A stretch of DNA of 5,316 nucleotides, taken from positions 1 through 5,316 of the forward strand of contig CABSAB010000127.1 of the NCBI GenBank assembly GCA_902475515.1, written 5' to 3'. The DNA comes from an uncultured Eubacteriales bacterium. GTDB lineage: Bacteria; Bacillota; Clostridia; Oscillospirales; Oscillospiraceae. The notes beneath the pieces were generated by a model. That model was not told the origin of the DNA, searched no databases, and saw only the letters and a list, made by a program, of their open reading frames with translations. The translations under genes and the position numbers were made by a program. This document shows, piece by piece, positions 1-5,313 of this stretch (its first letter is position 1; the number at the start of each line of letters is the position of its first letter).

Positions 1-1
1 T

Positions 2-673
2 TTGACTTCCCCCCAGTATGACGGCATGGTGGAGGGCATTGATGTGGTCGCCGCGTATATCCCGGTGGAAAGCAAGGGCGATACCGTCCATGTGGATTGG
101 ACCCTGGCCGGTACCAGCACGGACGGCCTGTGCATCTCCACCGCGGTCAGCGCGGATGACCTGCCGCTCCTGCTGAAGATGTGGGACTACTGCTGCTCCG
201 AGGAGGGCAGTGTGCTGCAGAACTACGGCGTGGAGGGTGAGACATATACCGTGGAAAACGGGGAGCCGAAACTTTCGGAAATGGTCACCAACAGCGAGCT
301 GCCTGCGTTCTCCTTGGCACTGAACGTGTATACCCTGGGCGATATGGCTGTGGGCATCATCGACAAGACCCGGGAACAGGCCACTTATTCAGACAAGCAG
401 CTGGAGGCCATTGACCGTTGGAAGACCAATGTAGACGACGCCTATAATCTGCCGAGTCTGATGAGCCTGAATGCGGAGGAGACCGCAGCTTTCAATGAAA
501 AATTCTCCGATATTCTGACCTATGTGAACACCTTTACCCTGTCCGTCATCATTGGAAACGCCGTGCTGGACGACGCAGCCTGGGACGGCTACCGTGCGGA
601 ACTTGACGGCATGGAGCTGGATACGTGCATTGCCCAGTACCAGGCCGCCTATGACCGCTATATGGCACGGTGA
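2..673 (+). CDS. ABC transporter solute-binding protein (family 1, LplA/YtcQ-like lipoprotein), C-terminal part
   Basis: The reading frame is open from the window edge, so this is the last 223 residues of a longer protein. The family is usually about 500-570 aa, so the signal peptide and lipobox lie outside the window. The family binds oligosaccharides or related solutes at the outer face of the membrane and hands them to an ABC permease. Recognition rests on the C-terminal segment at residues 57-83 of the fragment (LLKMWDYCCSEEG, then YGVEGETYT), which matches the usual 'LLDY.YSEEG...NFGVEGE.Y' signature, and on the ending WDGYRAEL...IAQYQAAYDRY, typical of the last helix of these proteins. 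The TTG at position 2 is not a credible start because the signature N-lobe is missing. A stem-loop and the first NTF2-like gene follow in the same direction, suggesting a shared operon. The exact ligand is unknown; family call fairly sure. Confidence 0.85.
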   Translation: MTSPQYDGMVEGIDVVAAYIPVESKGDTVHVDWTLAGTSTDGLCISTAVSADDLPLLLKMWDYCCSEEGSVLQNYGVEGETYTVENGEPKLSEMVTNSELPAFSLALNVYTLGDMAVGIIDKTREQATYSDKQLEAIDRWKTNVDDAYNLPSLMSLNAEETAAFNEKFSDILTYVNTFTLSVIIGNAVLDDAAWDGYRAELDGMELDTCIAQYQAAYDRYMAR

Positions 674-685
674 TATGCAATCATC

Positions 686-715
686 GTTCAGCCGCAGGGG
701 GACCTGCGGCTGAAC
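686..715 (+). promoter_or_regulatory. Intercistronic stem-loop between binding-protein gene and NTF2-like operon
   Basis: A perfect 13-bp inverted repeat (arms 686-698 and 703-715) closes on a GGGA tetraloop, which fits the stable GNRA class. It lies 12 bases after the TGA of the binding-protein gene and ends 3 bases before the AAGGAGG ribosome binding site of the next gene. No run of T follows, so it is not a classical intrinsic terminator. Stem-loops at this place after binding-protein genes commonly protect the upstream mRNA 3' end and give the binding protein a higher steady level than downstream genes; that role here is an inference. Confidence 0.7.
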
Positions 716-734
716 GTCAAGGAGGAAGCAACAT

Positions 735-1466
735 ATGACATTTACAACGGAGCAGCTGGTGGATCGCTGGGAACACCTGCGGGCCATCAAGAATCTCATG
801 GGGCGGATGTCCGCGGACTACACCCTGAAAAAAGAGGGGCAGATGTATGAAAAATACTGGTCCCGCCGGGAGGATGTCACCCTTGCCGCCAACGAGGGAT
901 GGTATTTGGGCGCCGGGGCGGTCAGGGGCTACTATGAGACCCTGGCGGAGAGGATCACGGCCCAGAGCAAGCTCATTGCGGACATCTTCCCGGAGGAATT
1001 GGGCGGGAAGTCCGAGGCAGAACTCAACGGGGTAGGCACCATGGACTATAAGCCCGTGGATACCCCCGTGGTGGAGATCGCCGCCGACGGCAAGACTGCC
1101 AAGGGCATCTGGTGCATTCGCGGCAGCCACAGCAAAATTCTCCCCTCAGGCCCGGTGGCCTACTGGGAGTGGGGCTGGTTCGCGGCGGATTTCATTCTGG
1201 AGGACGGCGCGTTTAAAATCTGGCATTTACAGTATCTTCAAGAGGTCTGCCGTCCCAGCGGCCACCCGTGGTGCGGGGATGAGAATGTGTATGAAGCCCT
1301 GCCGGAATTTGCGGCAGCAACGGAATTCGTATTCCCCACCCCCACCGTGTCGGAAACCGTACGGGAACGGTACAGCGGGTCGCGGCCCTTTACCCCATCC
1401 CCCCGGGTGCCGGAACCCTATGAGACCTTTTCGGAGACCTTTACCTACGGAAAGGAGGGCTTTTGA
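735..1466 (+). CDS. NTF2/SnoaL-like protein, first of three tandem paralogues
   Basis: 243 aa, ATG start, with AAGGAGG at 719-725, nine bases upstream. No signal peptide or membrane segment is visible, so it should be cytoplasmic. The pattern is that of a SnoaL_4-type cone fold: N-terminal helices (7-45), the strand segment TPVVEIAADGKTAKGIW (110-126), then a curved-sheet segment WGWFAADFILEDGAFKIWH (146-164) ending in a histidine shared by all three paralogues. After the fold comes a proline-rich tail (about 196-243) with PYETFSETFTYG at 228-239, related to the tails of the next two genes. In the SnoaL-like bile-acid dehydratase BaiE a Tyr, an Asp and a His in the pocket do catalysis; by eye the equivalent positions here are Met, Thr and Asp, so that chemistry is not supported. 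Members of the fold act as dehydratases, isomerases or ligand binders; which applies is unknown. It overlaps the next gene by one base. Confidence 0.7.
   Translation: MTFTTEQLVDRWEHLRAIKNLMGRMSADYTLKKEGQMYEKYWSRREDVTLAANEGWYLGAGAVRGYYETLAERITAQSKLIADIFPEELGGKSEAELNGVGTMDYKPVDTPVVEIAADGKTAKGIWCIRGSHSKILPSGPVAYWEWGWFAADFILEDGAFKIWHLQYLQEVCRPSGHPWCGDENVYEALPEFAAATEFVFPTPTVSETVRERYSGSRPFTPSPRVPEPYETFSETFTYGKEGF
1451..1458 (+). promoter_or_regulatory. Ribosome binding site that fixes the start of the second NTF2-like gene
   Basis: AAAGGAGG lies inside the last codons of the first NTF2-like gene, seven bases before ATG 1466. A TTG at 1463 is also in frame, but it would leave only four bases to the Shine-Dalgarno core. 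The ATG forms a TGATG stop-start overlap, so 1466 is preferred and translation of the two genes is probably coupled. Confidence 0.75.
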
Positions 1467-2149
1467 TGCAGTACACCACTGACGAGCTGGCTGTGCGCCT
1501 GTGGGACACGGAGCACATCCGCCATACCATGAACCGGATGTGCTATTACATCAGCAATGGCAATTTTCGGGGCTGCCTGAATGACCTGTGGGTGCAGCAG
1601 CACAAGCGTACCGCCTCCCTGGGCTACAACAACGGCTACTACATCGGCATGGACGAGATCGTCCGGCATTGGGTGCTGGGAAATGCGGATGTCCGAAAAA
1701 CCGGCTCCGCCCGCATGGAGACCCTCACCACACCGCTCATCAAGGTCCACGGGGACGGCAAGACCGCCCAGTATCAGGGCTATATGCTGGGGTTCCGGTC
1801 CGATACCAAGGCGGACGGCACGCTTACGACCTACCTGACCCTGGACATGTGCTTTGCGGATCTCATCAAAGAGGACGGGACATGGAAGATATGGCATCTG
1901 ATCCTGATGCACGACCATACCATGGAAGCCGGAAAGCCTTACGGAAAGGTCCCCACCTTCGGCTGGCAGGATCCGCTGGAGCCATCCTTTGGGACGCCCA
2001 CGGTTCTGCAGGAACTCCATGATCCCTCCTACGGCTGGGAACTTCTGTATGACGATATGCCGAGAGAGCTGGATACTTACTCGGAAAAATACAGCTACGG
2101 GCCCTATGGAGACTTCGGCAAGAAGTACTTCCAGCGGGACAAACGCTGA
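1466..2149 (+). CDS. NTF2/SnoaL-like protein, second of three tandem paralogues
   Basis: 227 aa from ATG 1466, the stop-start overlap with the upstream gene. It has the same layout as its neighbour: helical N-terminus with IRHTMNRMCYYIS (18-30); a GYNNGYYIGMDEIVRHW region (53-69) matching GWYLGAGAVRGYY of the first protein; the strand TPLIKVHGDGKTA (89-101); and the core segment EDGTWKIWH (136-144), again ending in a conserved His. A tail of about 60 residues follows, with ELDTYSEKYSYG at 201-212, alignable to PYETFSETFTYG of the first protein. Cytoplasmic, with no signal peptide. The pocket residues known from BaiE are not kept. Close spacing and related sequence suggest the three products work together, possibly as a hetero-oligomer, since NTF2-like proteins usually dimerise through the sheet; this is inference. 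Function and substrate unknown. Confidence 0.7.
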   Translation: MQYTTDELAVRLWDTEHIRHTMNRMCYYISNGNFRGCLNDLWVQQHKRTASLGYNNGYYIGMDEIVRHWVLGNADVRKTGSARMETLTTPLIKVHGDGKTAQYQGYMLGFRSDTKADGTLTTYLTLDMCFADLIKEDGTWKIWHLILMHDHTMEAGKPYGKVPTFGWQDPLEPSFGTPTVLQELHDPSYGWELLYDDMPRELDTYSEKYSYGPYGDFGKKYFQRDKR

Positions 2150-2163
2150 GGGAGGGACGGAAT

Positions 2164-3012
2164 ATGAGCAACTTAACGTTAGAGCAGCGGCTCCACAATG
2201 CCCTCGGCAGCCAGAAGGTGGAGGAATACAAGGCCCGTCACGCCTACCTCCACGGCATTATGTACTCCAAGCAGGAGTGGGACGTGTTCTGGCATAAATC
2301 TCCCAATACCACCTGGGCGCACCAGTTTGGCCGCATGGTGGGCTGGGAGGAAGTCTACTACAACAGCGTGGTGCATACTGACGCCAACATGCTGGGCCTT
2401 GCCATTAAGAAGATGCAGTCCATGGAGGAAATGTGGGGTCATGACTTCCTGTCCACGGGAAAATCCGGCTGCCATGCCCTGGCCTCCGATGTAATTGAGG
2501 TAGCAGAGGACGGCATGTCCGCCCGGTCATTCTACCTGACCCCCGGCACCATGACCGGCGGCATGGGCATGGGCCCCGCAAACGGCCCCGTGTGCCGGGG
2601 CGGCGGCTGGCTCTGGGAGCGGTACGGCTCGGAGTTTGTGTTCGTAGACGGGGAATGGAAGTGGTTCCATGAGCATGTCTGCCCGGACACCGCGGGACAG
2701 TACGATGTGGGCAACTGGGCCCATGACCGCTATGTGGACTACCGCAGCGGCAAGCTGAAGATCGGCGATCTGGGCGGCTATCCGGACCGGCTCACGGAAC
2801 CCGGCACACTGCACTACGACTATTCCATTATCCAGACTGTCCAGGACACGGTGCCCCCACCGCTGCCCTACAAGACCCTGGACGACCAAAACACCTATTC
2901 CCCCGGCCGCACAGACCCCACGGGGAAAATCACCGTCAAGACCGCCGGTTCGCAGAAAATGGAGTGGGACCAAAGCGACAACTACTTTGACCACGCGCTG
3001 GATGAGGTGTAG
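2164..3012 (+). CDS. NTF2/SnoaL-like protein, third and largest of three tandem paralogues
   Basis: 282 aa, ATG start, GGAGG at 2151-2155 eight bases upstream, 14 bases after the preceding stop. It is the most divergent copy, but shares the strand SDVIEVAEDGMSARSFY (108-124), the core segment VDGEWKWFH (161-169) with the conserved His, and the tail motif PYKTLDDQNTYSPG (235-248). Between these strands it carries a glycine/methionine-rich insertion (about 127-150, including GTMTGGMGMGPANGP) absent from the other two. It also has a longer segment (170-220) and a charged C-terminal extension past residue 250. No signal peptide or transmembrane helix. It is the last gene of the operon and is followed by a stem-loop at 3060-3095. 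The NTF2-like call for this copy leans on similarity to its neighbours and is less certain. Catalytic role unknown. Confidence 0.6.
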   Translation: MSNLTLEQRLHNALGSQKVEEYKARHAYLHGIMYSKQEWDVFWHKSPNTTWAHQFGRMVGWEEVYYNSVVHTDANMLGLAIKKMQSMEEMWGHDFLSTGKSGCHALASDVIEVAEDGMSARSFYLTPGTMTGGMGMGPANGPVCRGGGWLWERYGSEFVFVDGEWKWFHEHVCPDTAGQYDVGNWAHDRYVDYRSGKLKIGDLGGYPDRLTEPGTLHYDYSIIQTVQDTVPPPLPYKTLDDQNTYSPGRTDPTGKITVKTAGSQKMEWDQSDNYFDHALDEV

Positions 3013-3059
3013 CCGGAGTAAACGGTATTACGCAGATATGTCTGGTGAAGCAGACAACG

Positions 3060-3095
3060 AAAGGCAGGCACACGAAAAACCGTGTGTCTGCCTTT
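3060..3095 (+). terminator. Probable terminator of the NTF2-like operon
   Basis: A 15-bp stem (3060-3074 with 3081-3095, one G-U pair) closes a six-base loop, AAAAAC, 48 bases after the last stop codon. The stem base is AAA/TTT, so the T residues are within the stem and no further T run follows; termination may be partial or may work in both directions. A smaller hairpin, TGTCTG/CAGACA (3039-3056), lies just upstream. It also marks the last position that clearly belongs to the intact operon. Confidence 0.6.
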
Positions 3096-3119
3096 GCTAT
3101 GGCGCTTTAGCGGGGCCAG

Positions 3120-3232
3120 GAACCGGGTCGGGTAGAACGGCAAAGCGTAGCATGGGCAAAGGGATTGGTGCGCCTATTTTTCCACCCAAAGCCATTCATC
3201 TCACAATCAAGCGAAAGGACGGAAACAATTGA
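3120..3232 (+). pseudogene. Possible C-terminal scrap of an unknown gene ahead of parB
   Basis: An open frame ends with TGA at 3230-3232 and overlaps the TTG start of the ParB-like gene by four bases (TTGA), the arrangement of a translationally coupled gene pair. The last residues, about KGIGAPIFPPKAIHLTIKRKDGNN in two halves KGIGAPIFPP and KAIHLTIKRKDGNN, look protein-like, but no family is recognised. Further left the frame runs into the operon terminator and the end of the third NTF2-like gene, so any real gene has lost its beginning. The left limit given is a guess. This could equally be an accidental open frame. Confidence 0.25.
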
Positions 3233-3609
3233 AAAATCAAAACAAACTACTTAGCAGCAACAAAATAACCCCGGTGATCCTGTCGGAGATGGAAAACCTG
3301 CTCCCACTACTGAGTGCGGAGCAGGTTTTTGTATTGCAGGAGGATATTGTATCAAACGGTTGTTATTCTCCCATCATTGTCAATCAGGACATGATAGTCA
3401 TCGATGGTCATAACCGCCACCGGATTTACACGGAGCATAACATCCCCTATCAAATGCTGGCAGTTCACTTTGACGATCTGCTGGAAGCCAAGCATGGACA
3501 CCCAGAAGAACCGCCGCAATCTGACGACTTGGGAGCTGGGCAATATCGCCCTGAAGCTAGGCCACCTCCTTTTGACGCCGTATGTGCAAGCTGTATGACA
3601 GTGTTTTGA
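3229..3609 (+). pseudogene. ParB-like N-terminal domain gene, frameshifted and truncated
   Basis: Starts at TTG 3229 with AAAGGA nine to ten bases upstream. Residues 12-88 are a good ParB/sulfiredoxin-type N-terminal domain of the kind seen in partition-like proteins of Clostridia plasmids and conjugative elements: ITPVILSEMENLLPLLS, VLQEDIVSNGCYSPIIVN and the nucleotide-binding-type motif IDGHNRHRI (58-66). After LLEAK (88) the frame goes wrong. The expected continuation (…DTQK.RRNL..WELG.IALKL) is present but in the next forward frame, from 3497 to 3559. The gap matches loss of about eight bases at 3493-3496, where family members have QWAL. After 3559 the resemblance stops altogether, so the helix-turn-helix and C-terminal parts, normally well over 100 residues more, are gone. 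The present frame simply runs to a chance stop at 3609, overlapping the 3' end of the convergent antitoxin gene. Not expected to work. Confidence 0.8.
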
Positions 3610-4214
3610 TTATAACATTGATCTGCCAGAGCCAGCAGTTTGTCATATTTAAGCCCTTGGGCTTTAATATGCACTGCAATGACTTCATAGGGATCTTCTG
3701 CATCCACCGGCGCCCGTTTTAGCATGTTCAGGACATCCAGGGTTTGCAGATATTGCTTATTCTCTGCATTGACCGGTGTCTTAGGTGGCCGAATGAAAAC
3801 CCCCAGCTTCTCATCCGAGCGGACGCAATTCTTTGCATGATTCGTTGCCAATGTGCGCTGTCGCGGCAATTGCGAAGTGAGTCCCATCTGGTGGAGCACA
3901 GTAAGACCTGTTTCATACCCCTGATCCGGTAATAAATATCGGTCAGCAATCAAACGTTCTTTGTTGATCGCACTTTCACCAAAGGGGGTACAGACAGTCC
4001 TGTAATAGATCCCCTTTTGATAGCAGCGAAGATCCGGCAGGCTTTGCGCATCCATAATACGTTTCATTGCTACTGCAGTTGCTGCTGCCGCTGCCGGTTC
4101 CGTTATCTCATATTCTCCCGCAATCTGTAATGCGATTTGTTTTGTATAAATTGGAATTCCCACTTTTACTTGTTTCAAGATTCCACAAATAAAATCTACA
4201 TAGGTATTCTTCAT
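3465..4214 (-). CDS. AbiEi-type (DUF6088-like) antitoxin, toxin partner missing, C-terminus run-on
   Basis: 249 aa from ATG 4214, which follows an AAGGAGGTG ribosome binding site; an in-frame ATG at 4253 has no such site. Residues 1-75 form the winged-helix-like DNA-binding part (IYTKQIALQIA helix, alanine-rich stretch 40-50, CYQKGIYYRT wing). Residues 98-120 carry the AbiEi-style segment GYETGLTVLHQMGLTSQLP. Such antitoxins repress their own promoter and oppose an AbiEii nucleotidyltransferase toxin encoded just downstream in type IV systems. Here the family-like sequence ends near residue 218. The following 31 residues are read antisense from the ParB fragment until a chance stop at 3465. 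An AAAAGGAGGTGG sequence at the junction looks like the lost toxin's ribosome binding site, but no toxin gene follows. The body is intact and has a strong promoter, so it may still make a DNA-binding protein. The family call is from memory of its motifs. Confidence 0.72.
   Translation of the reverse strand: MKNTYVDFICGILKQVKVGIPIYTKQIALQIAGEYEITEPAAAAATAVAMKRIMDAQSLPDLRCYQKGIYYRTVCTPFGESAINKERLIADRYLLPDQGYETGLTVLHQMGLTSQLPRQRTLATNHAKNCVRSDEKLGVFIRPPKTPVNAENKQYLQTLDVLNMLKRAPVDAEDPYEVIAVHIKAQGLKYDKLLALADQCYNQNTVIQLAHTASKGGGLASGRYCPAPKSSDCGGSSGCPCLASSRSSK
3562..3573 (-). promoter_or_regulatory. Orphan ribosome binding site of the lost toxin gene
   Basis: Minus-strand AAAAGGAGGTGG overlaps the last native codons of the antitoxin gene, where an overlapping AbiEii toxin gene would normally start. 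Immediately after it the sequence switches to antisense ParB (from 3559 down), with no ATG at usable spacing in a long frame. It is read as the point where the toxin gene was cut away. Confidence 0.45.
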
Positions 4215-4220
4215 TTGGCA

Positions 4221-4229
4221 CACCTCCTT
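4221..4229 (-). promoter_or_regulatory. Ribosome binding site that fixes the antitoxin start
   Basis: Minus-strand AAGGAGGTG stands six bases before ATG 4214. It supports MKNTYVDFIC… as the true N-terminus rather than the in-frame ATG 13 codons earlier. Confidence 0.8.
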
Positions 4230-4232
4230 CGA

Positions 4233-4277
4233 TATATTATATTCAATTTTCAATTTTATATCTCGTCTATATTATAT
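4233..4277. repeat. AT-rich direct repeats in the antitoxin promoter and leader, possible operator
   Basis: The ten-base word TATATTATAT occurs at 4233-4242 and 4268-4277, 35 bases apart; the second copy covers the -10 box of the antitoxin promoter. Between them are two tandem CAATTTT copies (4244-4257) and an inverted pair GATATA/TATATC (4231-4236 and 4257-4262). AbiEi-type antitoxins repress their own promoters through repeats near the promoter, so these are candidate binding sites. The low complexity of the region makes chance repeats possible. Confidence 0.35.
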
Positions 4278-4298
4278 CACATTGTTTGAGCTTGTCAA
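4271..4298 (-). promoter_or_regulatory. Consensus sigma-A promoter with extended -10 for the antitoxin gene
   Basis: On the minus strand TTGACA (4298-4293) and TATAAT (4276-4271) both match the consensus at all six positions. They are separated by 16 bases, and TG-A directly before the -10 box gives an extended -10. Transcription should start near 4264, leaving a leader of about 50 bases before ATG 4214. No other promoter of this quality is visible in the window. Confidence 0.85.
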
Positions 4299-4312
4299 TT
4301 TGATTTTTTAAC

Positions 4313-4426
4313 CCGCCCTCCGGCGGCATATGGGGACCGGGCACTCCCGGAAAGCTGCAAAATGTACAATTTTGCGATGCTTGCCAGTCCCGCCACGGGC
4401 GGGGCCGCTAAAAGCGGAGGCACTCC
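4313..4426. repeat. Cluster of six small hairpins, possible transfer-origin or element-end sequence
   Basis: Six inverted repeats follow one another: CCGCC/GGCGG (4313-4326), CCGGG/CCCGG (4337-4350), GCAAAAT/ATTTTGC (4357-4375, with an outer AGC/GCT pair at 4353-4381), CCCGCC/GGCGGG (4389-4403), CCGCT/AGCGG (4405-4417) and GGAG/CTCC (4416-4426). The last two overlap by two bases. None is followed by a T run on either strand, so they are not a row of ordinary terminators. No credible gene occupies this stretch; only the run-on tail of the broken permease frame enters it, from 4408. Dense hairpins beside a mobile-element cargo gene resemble a transfer origin, a replication origin or an element end. 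The function is an inference and no nick site is claimed. Confidence 0.5.
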
Positions 4427-5313
4427 GGCCTGATTTTTGATGAGTGATATTGCGCTAGAAGAACAGCTCGTGGTAAGCAGAAGACCACGGTTGCAATCGT
4501 CTGGCTGATCACAACAGCCGGAACGCTCTCAATCCCCACGACGGAGTTCAGCAGGAACGTGCCTACGATAATCAGCAGGATGGGAAGGAGCGAGAGCCAA
4601 AAGGATGGAAGGCCCAACTCATCGGCACGGTGATATTCCTTGAAGATCCCGTCTGCACTGTCGCTTTCCACATAGCCCTCGTTGGCCTTGCGTGCCTTGC
4701 GGACCAGGAACCAGATAAACAGGCTGCCAAGTGTCAGCGCAACAATCGCCATAATGACTCCCAGCAAAGGCGCAGCTCCGAGCGAGGTGCCCAAAAAGCC
4801 TGCAATCACTGCGTTTAGACCAGGAATTCCGGGCAAACAGTATGCTAACGTGGATACTGTCAGGGTGCAGATCATGCCGATATAGCGCGGAAGATTTGCC
4901 TCCCTCAGCAGTGGAATGGAGATCGCGGCGACAATCAGAAAATAAGTAGGGCTTCCCGAGAGCATAAGGATCAGCGCTGTCAGGACAATGATCAGCGGAG
5001 CGTTCTTCTTCCCGAGTTTTTTTGTCAGCGTATGGGCAATGCTTTGGGCGCAGCCTGAGGCACCCATTACATTTCCAATTACGGAGCCTGATATAAACAT
5101 AAGTCCCATGTTGGTGATAAAGCTGCACATCCCGGTGGGGAATGTAGTGAAAAATGCGGTGACAAAGCCCTCCGAGGACACCAGCGCCAACAGCGCGGCG
5201 CAGACAATACCGACAAAGGCCTGGGAAAGGCCGCGGAACATCAGGTACGCAAATAAAGTGAATGCCAGGATCAATACTGCGCCGGAGATAATAATCTGCA
5301 AGGTAGCCATCAC
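4408..5313 (-). pseudogene. GntP-family permease, 3' end lost
   Basis: About 300 residues with at least eight hydrophobic segments (roughly 6-27, 31-45, 62-84, 105-135, 146-170, 182-205, 237-256 and 262-282). It resembles gluconate-type (GntP family) proton symporters: LILMLSGSPTYFLIVAAISIPLLREANLPR (105-143 region), the turn PGIPGLNAVIAGFLGTSLGAAPLLG (161-185), and a charged cytoplasmic loop RKARKANEGY (205-214). Family members are about 430-460 aa, so roughly the last third is missing. After VVFCL (280, near 4474) the sequence no longer looks like a membrane protein, and the frame runs into the hairpin cluster, ending at a TAG inside it. The start is uncertain: ATG 5310 and GTG 5313 sit at the window edge, so no ribosome binding site can be seen and the gene may begin further out. 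Its substrate could be gluconate or another sugar acid. Probably non-functional. Confidence 0.7.

Larger units (their letters stand above)
3096..4440. mobile_element. Decayed fragment of a conjugative or mobilisable element (approximate limits)
   Basis: This stretch separates two host-like gene groups and contains only pieces typical of Clostridia conjugative elements: a broken ParB-like gene, an AbiEi-type antitoxin gene without its toxin, and a hairpin cluster of the kind found at transfer origins or element ends. From about 3229 its base composition is visibly more A/T-rich than the flanks, most of all at 4231-4311. The right-hand limit is where the permease gene loses homology-like sequence (about 4440-4475). 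The left limit lies somewhere between the terminator at 3095 and the ParB start at 3229. No integrase, transposase or target-site duplication is visible, so the element type cannot be named. Confidence 0.5.

Noticed and set aside
2..673. TTG at position 2 as the true start of the binding-protein gene.
   Set aside because: The frame is open to the window edge, the signal peptide and N-terminal lobe are absent, and the remaining part matches the C-terminal half of the family.
1445..2020. Long minus-strand open frames across 389-2994, for example 1445-2020 and 2527-2994.
   Set aside because: They lie opposite well-supported genes with good ribosome binding sites, and their translations look like shadow frames of GC-rich coding DNA without domain features.
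735..3012. Assigning the tandem genes as bile-acid 7-alpha-dehydratase (BaiE) or another named SnoaL enzyme.
   Set aside because: Only fold-level patterns match; by-eye alignment puts Met, Thr and Asp where BaiE has its Tyr, Asp and His, and no other bai-type gene is in the window.
4215..4253. Antitoxin start at ATG 4253.
   Set aside because: No ribosome binding site precedes it, whereas ATG 4214 has AAGGAGGTG at good spacing, and the 13 extra residues would encode the AT-rich leader.
4231..4440. CRISPR array, tRNA or small structured RNA in the repeat-rich gap.
   Set aside because: The repeats differ from one another in sequence and spacing, there is no cloverleaf pattern, and the hairpins are short and independent.
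4619..5128. A 169-residue minus-strand frame overlapping the permease.
   Set aside because: It is rich in Cys, His and Arg with no hydrophobic pattern; the alternative frame gives a clear multi-pass membrane protein.
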